From assembly GCA_964343305.1 (NCBI GenBank), contig CAYFJO010000055.1, positions 1 to 38,257 on the forward strand: a stretch of 38,257 nucleotides of DNA. The letters run 5' to 3'. Positions 32,506 through 38,257 of the stretch are shown here, in pieces (within the stretch, counting starts at the first letter, position 1; every line of letters begins with the position of its first letter). Both the position numbers and the translations under genes were made by a program. The notes under the pieces were generated by a model that saw only the letters and a list, made by a program, of their open reading frames with translations, was not told the DNA's origin and ran no database searches. The DNA comes from CAYFJO01 sp964343305 (lineage in GTDB: Bacteria > Planctomycetota > Planctomycetia > Pirellulales > Pirellulaceae).

Positions 32506-33213
32506 ATGCCATTTATGGTCATCATCTGGGGCTCACGTTTTATGGGCAAAGTGGACGAAGTCGAAGGGCTGTTTTACGTGTTGACCAAGTTTGGTCACCT
32601 TTATTACATCCCTTTGATTCCCACCGAAAGCTATCTGGTCTTTGAAGAAACCGAAGATGGCATTCGCGGCGCGTCGATCCCGATGAGCTTCAAGTCGATT
32701 TTGATGGCCTGGTTTCGAGCGGCCCTTGTGTTGGGCGCGATTTGCCTGGCCGTTTTGGCGTTGGTCATGATGGCCGAAGAAAACCAAACGATGAACTCGG
32801 TTGGGTTCGGTGTCCTCTGCGCGGCAAGCATTGGTTTGTTTTTCCTGACCAAGACCGCAAAAATGTTTACACACGCGAGCTACGACCGGGCAAAACAACT
32901 GGCCCAAAATGCAGGGCTGGACCAGGAAATCATGATGATTATCGACGCCCTTTACGGACATGGCTCGATGCCGCAACAGGGATTTCCGCCGAGCGGTCCG
33001 GACCCATTCGGACAACCTCAACAGCCGATGCAGCAAGATCCTTACGGCCAGCAGCCGTACGGCCAACCTGCCAACCCCGATCCGTATGGTCAGCCACAAC
33101 AACCTCCCCACGGGCAGCCACAACAGTTCGGGCAACAGCAGCCGAATAGCCAGCCGCCATACGACCCCAACGATCCATTCGGGCAACAGAACCAAAACTG
33201 GCCCAATGGATAG
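32506..33213 (+). CDS. Two-helix membrane protein with Pro/Gln-rich tail
   Basis: 235 residues. The start M-P-F-M-V-I-I-W-G-S-R leads into a conserved-looking cytoplasmic segment (V-L-T-K-F-G-H-L-Y-Y-I-P-L-I-P-T-E-S-Y-L-V, about 25-46) that resembles the region following the zinc ribbon in small zinc-ribbon membrane proteins, but no cysteine pairs are present. Two helices follow at about 70-90 and 98-116. The C-terminal 85 residues (150-235) are low-complexity, with repeated D-P-F-G-Q, Q-D-P-Y-G-Q and Q-P-Y-G-Q units, and are likely disordered. It is convergent with the truncated membrane gene across a strong hairpin. Function unknown. Confidence 0.78.
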   Translation: MPFMVIIWGSRFMGKVDEVEGLFYVLTKFGHLYYIPLIPTESYLVFEETEDGIRGASIPMSFKSILMAWFRAALVLGAICLAVLALVMMAEENQTMNSVGFGVLCAASIGLFFLTKTAKMFTHASYDRAKQLAQNAGLDQEIMMIIDALYGHGSMPQQGFPPSGPDPFGQPQQPMQQDPYGQQPYGQPANPDPYGQPQQPPHGQPQQFGQQQPNSQPPYDPNDPFGQQNQNWPNG

Positions 33214-33220
33214 CTCGGTT

Positions 33221-33247
33221 GTAGGACGGTTTTTCAAACCGTCCTAC
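33221..33247. terminator. Bidirectional hairpin between convergent genes
   Basis: Perfect 12-bp stem (GTAGGACGGTTT / AAACCGTCCTAC) with a 3-nt loop, followed on the plus strand by TTTTT. It lies 8 bp after the plus-strand stop at 33213 and 24 bp after the minus-strand stop at 33271, so it probably ends both transcripts. Its sequence is a variant of the GGACGGATT repeats. Confidence 0.75.
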
Positions 33248-33270
33248 TTTTTGGTTGCGGCTTCGCTGGT

Positions 33271-34398
33271 TTAGGCAAACAGCTCGATGCCTTTTGACTC
33301 TGGGGCTGGAAACGCTTCACCACACGCCACGCACTCGTTTCGATTACGTGGTGCCGGTATGTCGCACGACGGACACTCTTCTCGCGGCGGCCATGATCGA
33401 TGTAGCAAGTATCCGAGCACGCCCGGAACGCCGCCCACAAAGACAAAGATCATCCACACCCTTGGCCACTGTAACCCCAAAGCCGCGTGACGTTTGAGGG
33501 CTGTCCACGCCAACACGCCGCCCAGCAAATAAGTCGCCAACAGCGATGGCCACCAATGTCCAAGCGATCGGCCCAACGCATGAGCATAGGAAGCTTCGGT
33601 GCCCGAAAACAGATAGGCCAATGGTTGCACGACGAACAAGCCAAATGTTGAAACGAGTGGTGCCGGTCCCGCAAGCGAAACCAGCCCAGCCTGAACTTTC
33701 GTATTGGTAATGACGTTGCCGGTCTTAAGATCCTTCGTAACATGTCGAGTGATCGTGCCGTCGTCGTCGAACCAGTAGAGTTCGTTGCGAGTCGTCGGTT
33801 CATTGCTGTAGTGACTGAATTGTCCCAACATCGAGTCGCTCAAGACATAGAAAACCGTCCAGACTGCGCCGGTCAGTTCATCGGGCAACTGGACCACGCG
33901 CTGCTCGCCGGTTTTCAAATGAATCAGCCGTAATTGTTCCCGAGATCGCGCGACAATGTATCGTGGAAGGAGATTGACTTCTTCGTCGGGCACTTTGTCG
34001 AGTGCTTGAAAGGCCAGTCCCACGGCGTAGATCTCTTTGTCTTCCAGCACGGTGCGCATCGTTCGTTTGTTGAAGTCGATCTCCAGCAATCGTCCATCCG
34101 CCACCATATAGACCATCGATCCTGCGTTGGTAAACGTCGGCTCGTAGGCCTGAGCGTATTGGACGCTAAGCGCCCCATAGCCTGATCGAACCGTTCGTCC
34201 ATCGACGGCAAAATGCTCATCACGATTGGGCTTCGTGTTGGTAAAGCCACTCTTGCCGATGAATTGAACCGGCACTTTTCGAACACTGTCGAAGCCCACG
34301 AAATAGGCGGAGCCATCGCGCCGGCCGTCGTGAACGAAAAACCAGTACGTGGGAACCGTCCTGTTGTCTTGAAACGGAACAATCCGCTCGGACCAATT
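33271..34398 (-). pseudogene. 5'-truncated membrane protein gene (C-terminal part of a transporter-associated protein)
   Basis: The frame is open from a TGA at 34399-34401 and carries protein-like sequence from its first codon (N-W-S-E-R-I-V-P-F-Q-D-N-R-T-V-P-T-Y-W-F), so the natural 5' end is missing rather than starting at the internal GTG at 34299. Residues about 30-210 are beta-rich and probably extracytoplasmic (L-Y-W-F-D-D-D-G, G-Y-G-A-L-S-V). Three helices follow (about 245-270, 290-310, 320-340), then a cytoplasmic end with a zinc-ribbon-like C-P-S-C...C-V-A-C. It was probably the membrane partner of the ABC ATPase whose first 20 codons remain upstream. Translation from the GTG at 34299 cannot be excluded. 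Confidence 0.65.
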
Positions 34399-34459
34399 TC
34401 ACAACGCAACGGTTGTCGTAATACTTCGTCAGACCTTTCGTCACAATCGCATTGGACAT
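34399..34459 (-). pseudogene. Remnant (first 20 codons) of an ABC ATPase gene
   Basis: ATG at 34459, preceded by GGGAG, gives M-S-N-A-I-V-T-K-G-L-T-K-Y-Y-D-N-R-C-V-V, a typical start of an ABC ATP-binding subunit just before Walker A. The ABC-like sequence stops there: the frame then reads the downstream membrane gene out of register and ends at 34220. About 200 codons of the ATPase, with all its ATP-binding motifs, are missing, together with the start of the next gene. The start lies 3 bp after the GntR stop, so the original operon order was regulator, ATPase, membrane protein. Confidence 0.65.
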
Positions 34460-34462
34460 AAT

Positions 34463-34864
34463 CTATTCTCCCGGCTTATCCTCTCCCCACTGAAACTTCT
34501 TCACGCGCTCGGCAACCAACGCCTCAACCTCTTCCGCCGCAAACCCCAGATGCACCGCCCCGGTTAAGGCTTGATCGACGAGTTCGACCAAACGTCCTTT
34601 CCGCGCCTTCTTCGTCAAATCCGATTTTGTCTGAGCCACGAACACGCCCCGACCGGGCCGCGTGTTAAGAATCCCCTCGCGCTCCAATTCCGTGTAGACG
34701 CGGGCGATCGTGTTGGGATTGACCACCAGTTCGCGCGACAGCTCGCGCACGGAAGGCAGCTTCTCCTCGGCTTTCAACCGTCCACGAGCAACCGCTTCGC
34801 GAATTTGCTTCGCCAGTTGCCGATAAATCGGCGCTCGGCTCGTGGGATCAATCTGAAACTGCAT
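34463..34864 (-). CDS. GntR-family transcriptional regulator, YtrA subfamily
   Basis: 133 residues. The winged helix-turn-helix is at about 12-75: P-I-Y-R-Q-L-A-K-Q-I-R-E-A-V-A-R-G-R-L-K, then L-P-S-V-R-E-L-S-R-E-L-V-V-N-P-N-T-I-A-R-V-Y-T-E-L-E-R-E-G-I, and the wing T-R-P-G-R-G-V-F-V. A short C-terminal helical dimerisation part (about 80-130) replaces a ligand-binding domain, which defines the YtrA group. These repressors usually control an adjacent ABC transporter operon. Here the following ABC ATPase gene is only a 20-codon remnant. A promoter with an overlapping palindrome lies upstream and suggests self-control. Confidence 0.93.
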   Translation of the reverse strand: MQFQIDPTSRAPIYRQLAKQIREAVARGRLKAEEKLPSVRELSRELVVNPNTIARVYTELEREGILNTRPGRGVFVAQTKSDLTKKARKGRLVELVDQALTGAVHLGFAAEEVEALVAERVKKFQWGEDKPGE

Positions 34865-34878
34865 CGTCGCCTCACTAA

Positions 34879-34918
34879 CTGTACCAACATTAATAATACA
34901 GATGGGTCAGCGAGTCAA
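34879..34918 (-). promoter_or_regulatory. Promoter and candidate operator of the GntR gene
   Basis: On the minus strand TTGACT (34913-34918) and TATTAA (34890-34895) are 17 bp apart, a good sigma-70-like pair. The -10 lies inside an imperfect 23-bp palindrome (34879-34901, ends CTGTA/TACAG) located 15 bp before the ATG. A repressor bound there would block its own promoter. Confidence 0.5.
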
Positions 34919-35147
34919 GAGCCAAATCTTTGAATTTTCCTCGGGCTCGCCTTGACGTCAATACAACTGAAAAGCAACTGCTTCGGACTCAAGCAATTGC
35001 CCGGCCCCAGTCGACCTGCGCATCGGATGGCTCTCCGTCATCCTGACCGTCGTCGCCTCGCAGCACTTTTATGTGACGATCCAATCGTAATGTGGACTTG
35101 AATCTTAAACATTGAGAATGTCGTAAACGTGTTCGGTCCAAAATCGA

Positions 35148-38100
35148 TTACTGAAAAGCACTCATCGCTTCGGTCTGTTTTCGTTTGAGTATGTCGCGAA
35201 ACTCCTGAAGACGAGTCGCCTGATCATCGCGGTTGGCAAGGTTGCGCTTTTCTTCGGGGTCTCGCGTCAAGTCATAAAGTTCTTCACCGTCAAGCCATTT
35301 TCCGTAACGCCATCTTTGGTTGCGTAACGCATAGCCAAGTTGCTTGCCGCGGCTGACCACGCTGTAGGCGTACTTTTTCTGACCCATTCGCTCGGGATGC
35401 TTTAAAAGCGGGACCAGGGACTTGCCTTGCAGGTGCTCGGGTGCTGGTAAACCAGTCAGTTCAGCAAGCGTTGGGTAGATATCAATCAGTTCGACCATTG
35501 CCTCGGATTTCGATCCTGGTCCCGTCAAACCAGGAGCATGCACGATGAATGGCACTTTGGCTCCGATGTCGAACAGCGTCACTTTGCCCCACAGAAAATG
35601 GTCACCGAGATGATAACCGTGATCCGAAGTGAAAACGACGATCGTGTTTTCCCACAAGCCTTTCTCCTTCAACGTCTTCAGCATCGACCCAATCTGAGCG
35701 TCAATAAACGAGATGCACGCGTGATAGGCCTGCATGTACTCGCGACGCCGAGCATCGTTTTCTTTTCCGAGTTCAAAACCGAACGCTTCGTAGCGTTTTG
35801 ACATGGCGGTCTTAGGAAGTCCGTCCCACAGGTTGGGTTCGTCGGGCTGGTAGACAATTCTGTCCAGTGGGTACTGCTCGAAATACTTTTTCGGGGCCAG
35901 AAACGGAACGTGTGGTTTTTGAATTCCACAGGCGATGAAGAATGGTTTGTCGCCGTAGCTTTTCTTTTCGAGCCACGAAATGACTTGCCGAACATTCTTG
36001 CCGTCCTTGTGCTGCTCGTCCGTGAGGCCGCTTGGTCCGTGCCCGGGCGGCGTTTGGGCATTCAGTGGCGCCGCGACGGATTTCATCAACGCTCGCCATG
36101 CTTTGCGGTTCTTCCCTTGATCGACCGAACCATGTTCGGCTTCGAACTTCTTGCGTTCCGCCGCGACCACGGGCAACTCGTCGTTTTCGAATCGGTGAAA
36201 CTCATTCCAGGCAGTTTCTCCCTGTTCGTGACGAGGCGAATGAAAAACTTTGCCAACGCTGGCCGTCCAGTAGCCGTTTTCTTTGAAAAACTGTGGCATG
36301 GGCAGCGTGCCTGGTCGAGTCGTTCGAATATCCGCGGTGTTGTTGAGCACGCCGGTGGACTGCGGGTAAAGCCCGCTCAAGAACGACGCTCGCGACGGAC
36401 CGCAAACGGGATACTGACAAAACGCGCGGTGGAATGTCATTGACTGCTTCGCCAACGCATCGAGCGATGGAGTGCTGATCGGCGCGTAGCCCGCAAGTGA
36501 GACGTGTGTGTTCAGGTCGTCGCAGACGATGAACAAAATGTTGGGCTTCGACTTGCTCGCGGATGTAGCGGAACTCGCCGAGAGTTTCGTCGGCTTGATT
36601 GGGGGCCGAAAGTCTTGGCGACTTTCGCTACGCTGTTGGTCGCCTGTGGGAAGCTCGTTTCTCAGCAGTTTTCCGGCGCGGCCAGCAAGTTTGAGATAGT
36701 GGTCGCTGGGCAAACCTTCGTAAGTGAGAAACTTGGCATCGTCCCCCGTCGGCGGTTCGTTGGTGCATTTGAAGATCGCAGTGCCTTCATCGACTTCATC
36801 GAACATGGCAACGTAAAGCATGTTGCACCCGACGCGTTTCGCAGCCGTGACCTGCGACCAAAGGAAGTCGCCTTTCAAACGCGGAATCTGATCGAGCTTG
36901 CCGCCGTTCAGGTTGTGCCAACTGAAACCGGGGAACACGACCGGTAGAAAGTCGAGCCTCTCGCGTTGGCACCACTGGCGATCGGGTTGCCAGACATCGG
37001 TCGCGTGGCGGGCAGCTTCGTCGGGAGTTCGGTAGCGGCCGATCGTCCAGGGACTGATGACTTCGGCTTCTTTTATTATCTGATGCAGCAACGGATCGTC
37101 CGTCGCATCGCGCCGGCCTTCGCGCCAGAACGACGGCACTCCGAGCATGACCGAGCAACCGTCTGACTTTAGCCACTTCACGAGATCGTGGCACTCGCGC
37201 AGCGAATACTTGCGGTCATCGCTAAAACCGATTCCCCAGACGGCGACGAGCGGCTTGCCGTTGTGATGCAAGTAGTTGGCGTCGCTGGTGACTTTCAATT
37301 CCGAACGCAAAGACGTCCAGTCGTCGCAAACGCGTTTGACTTGGCCGGCTTTCAAACCGCTGAGGTCATACATCACCGCGAACGTACGGCCCGATTGTTT
37401 CGCGCCTTCGCGAACATGGGACAGGACGGTGTTGTTGTTTCTCAGAGATGCGGGCCCCGAAAGTCCTGTCGCGAAGCGCTGGAGGAACGCACCATCGATT
37501 CCGTAATCGCGCATCCAGCGAAAGTGCCGCAACACGGTCTTGCGGTTCGCGCTGCTAAAGACTTCCGCCGCGCTGCCATCAGCGCGTTTAAAACCGGTCG
37601 CGTATCTTTCCTCGGCATCCAGTTCTGACACGTCGGGCCACAGATCGACCGTGACATTGCCGGGGCCGAATTCATTCTTCCGACTTCTTGTCCAATGTTT
37701 CCAGCCAAGTCTTGCGCCATCGCCTGGACAGTTGAACCAGCCTTGATAGCCAACCATCACTTTGCCGTTCAGCGTGCTGACGTCAACGGCTATCGAAGAT
37801 GTAGCGAAACTCGCTGAGAGTTTCGGTTGACCGCCTGAGTTGCCGAAAGTCTTGGCGACTTTCGTTACAGGTGGTTTGATTTCACTTGCCGCTCGCTTCT
37901 TTTGCGTCTTGAGTTCCCAATGAAAAGCCTCACCATTGGTCACCAGTCGAAGGCGATTCTTCGGAGTTCCGGGCAGTGCGAACGACTTCGGTGCGCCGGC
38001 TTGCAGCTTCTGTTTGATGTCGGCAAACGTGGCGTGATCGGCGAGGTTGTTCCATTCGTTGGGGTCTTTGCGCACGTCGTAAAGCTCTTCGGAATTGTCG

Positions 38101-38257
38101 CTGTAATGGATGTAACGCCATTGGCGGTTGATGACTGCATATCCGCCGGGGGCCAGATACGGCAGCAGTACGTTGCGATCGGTTGCCGTTGCTGGTTCAC
38201 GCAGCGTGCCGGCAAGTGAGGTGCCTTCCAATCCTTCGACGTTGGGCAGGTCGCACA
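35148..38257 (-). CDS. Sulfatase / GH71-99-like / sulfatase fusion protein, 5'-incomplete
   Basis: The frame is open at the right edge; about 1035 residues are visible, numbered here from the TTG at 38231. Residues 1-95 are the C-terminal end of a sulfatase (G-L-E-G-T-S-L, R-Q-W-R-Y-I-H-Y, E-L-Y-D-V-R-K-D-P-N-E-W). About 155-525 is a GH71/99-like glycosidase domain (V-M-V-G-Y-Q-G-W-F-N-C-P-G-D-G, M-R-D-Y-G-I-D-G-A-F-L-Q-R-F). About 560-1027 is a complete iduronate-2-sulfatase-like domain: C-D-D-L-N metal site, formylglycine motif C-G-P-S-R with C610, H-D and T-S-D-H-G-Y-H-L-G-D-H. Both linkers (about 122-144 and 534-556) are encoded by palindromic repeats. It probably desulfates and cuts sulfated polysaccharides outside the cytoplasm. 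Confidence 0.88.
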   Translation of the reverse strand, partial: CDLPNVEGLEGTSLAGTLREPATATDRNVLLPYLAPGGYAVINRQWRYIHYSDNSEELYDVRKDPNEWNNLADHATFADIKQKLQAGAPKSFALPGTPKNRLRLVTNGEAFHWELKTQKKRAASEIKPPVTKVAKTFGNSGGQPKLSASFATSSIAVDVSTLNGKVMVGYQGWFNCPGDGARLGWKHWTRSRKNEFGPGNVTVDLWPDVSELDAEERYATGFKRADGSAAEVFSSANRKTVLRHFRWMRDYGIDGAFLQRFATGLSGPASLRNNNTVLSHVREGAKQSGRTFAVMYDLSGLKAGQVKRVCDDWTSLRSELKVTSDANYLHHNGKPLVAVWGIGFSDDRKYSLRECHDLVKWLKSDGCSVMLGVPSFWREGRRDATDDPLLHQIIKEAEVISPWTIGRYRTPDEAARHATDVWQPDRQWCQRERLDFLPVVFPGFSWHNLNGGKLDQIPRLKGDFLWSQVTAAKRVGCNMLYVAMFDEVDEGTAIFKCTNEPPTGDDAKFLTYEGLPSDHYLKLAGRAGKLLRNELPTGDQQRSESRQDFRPPIKPTKLSASSATSASKSKPNILFIVCDDLNTHVSLAGYAPISTPSLDALAKQSMTFHRAFCQYPVCGPSRASFLSGLYPQSTGVLNNTADIRTTRPGTLPMPQFFKENGYWTASVGKVFHSPRHEQGETAWNEFHRFENDELPVVAAERKKFEAEHGSVDQGKNRKAWRALMKSVAAPLNAQTPPGHGPSGLTDEQHKDGKNVRQVISWLEKKSYGDKPFFIACGIQKPHVPFLAPKKYFEQYPLDRIVYQPDEPNLWDGLPKTAMSKRYEAFGFELGKENDARRREYMQAYHACISFIDAQIGSMLKTLKEKGLWENTIVVFTSDHGYHLGDHFLWGKVTLFDIGAKVPFIVHAPGLTGPGSKSEAMVELIDIYPTLAELTGLPAPEHLQGKSLVPLLKHPERMGQKKYAYSVVSRGKQLGYALRNQRWRYGKWLDGEELYDLTRDPEEKRNLANRDDQATRLQEFRDILKRKQTEAMSAFQ
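36565..36631. repeat. Palindromic repeat inside coding sequence, linker 2
   Basis: Left arm 36565-36589 (with GAACTC-gccga-GAGTTTC hairpin) and right arm 36606-36631 (CGAAAGTC-ttggc-GACTTTCG hairpin), in inverted orientation with GTAGC/GCTAC outer ends. It encodes the linker between the glycosidase and the second sulfatase domain. Confidence 0.8.
37801..37868. repeat. Palindromic repeat inside coding sequence, linker 1
   Basis: Left arm 37801-37826 (CGAAACTC-gctga-GAGTTTCG) and right arm 37843-37868 (CGAAAGTC-ttggc-GACTTTCG) pair over 26 positions with five mismatches, with GTAGC/GTTAC outer ends. It encodes the linker between the first sulfatase part and the glycosidase domain, and is clearly the same element as at 36565-36631. 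Confidence 0.8.

Noticed and set aside
34220..34459. 79-codon protein starting like an ABC ATPase
   Set aside because: Only the first 20 codons are ABC-like; the rest is an out-of-frame reading of the neighbouring gene, so it is described as a remnant.
1..38257. CRISPR arrays, insertion sequences, prophage or integrase genes
   Set aside because: No regularly spaced direct repeats, transposase, recombinase or phage structural genes were seen; repeats present are short palindromes.

Overview
The window reads as chromosomal DNA of a planctomycete, most like the Pirellulaceae (Rhodopirellula/Blastopirellula type). This is inferred from gene content, not from a database search. The supporting traits are an ECF sigma factor translationally coupled to a membrane Ser/Thr kinase, secreted WD40 proteins, a very large sulfatase/glycosidase protein, a groES with no groEL beside it, an lpxK gene implying lipid A, few strong Shine-Dalgarno sites, and many palindromic intergenic repeats. 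The sequence is a draft: a run of exactly 100 N lies at 28343-28442 inside a gene. No rRNA, tRNA, CRISPR array, integrase or transposase was found.

Layout. 1-732: VKOR-like disulfide-forming membrane protein, open at the left edge. 995-3263 (-): transglutaminase-like/TPR protein and ribBA. 3334-4206 (+): secreted esterase. 4273-9214 (-): an operon of ECF sigma factor, Ser/Thr kinase and secreted WD40 protein, in which the kinase and the WD40 protein share a Tudor-like domain. 9500-11168 (-): ricT/PSP1 gene, Minf_1886-type gene and a small membrane protein. 11314-14897 (-): WD40 protein with a coiled coil inside its propeller, DUF434 protein and a squalene-cyclase-repeat protein. 15098-15385 (-): groES. 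15721-16824 (+): long coiled-coil protein. 17237-18290 (-): three overlapping small genes, two of them WXG100-like. 18405-25421 (-): a long run of hpf, ptsN, ptsH, DUF2344, rng, ABC ATPase, ABC permease and lpxK. 25701-27458 (+): lactate permease. 27466-29608 (-): anti-sigma-like membrane protein broken by the gap. 30014-33213: small membrane protein (-), then HDOD, TPR and two-helix membrane proteins (+). 33271-34864 (-): a GntR/YtrA regulator followed by a transporter locus carrying an internal deletion. 35148-38257 (-): sulfatase / GH71-99-like / sulfatase fusion, open at the right edge.

Four observations stand out. (1) The fused sulfatase-glycosidase-sulfatase ORF carries the same palindromic DNA repeat in both interdomain linkers, and one arm is read in different frames in the two copies; this resembles the palindromic elements inside Rickettsia genes. 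(2) Two WXG100-like proteins sharing a W-x-D-x5-F-x3-F signature flank a helical protein, with ATGA overlaps at both junctions: a possible undescribed three-part complex. (3) The GntR regulator keeps a promoter/operator-like palindrome although its ABC ATPase has been cut after 20 codons. (4) A seven-bladed WD40 protein carries a coiled coil of about 170 residues between blades 6 and 7.

Several palindromic repeat families lie in the gaps between genes and may act as terminators or mRNA-processing sites.
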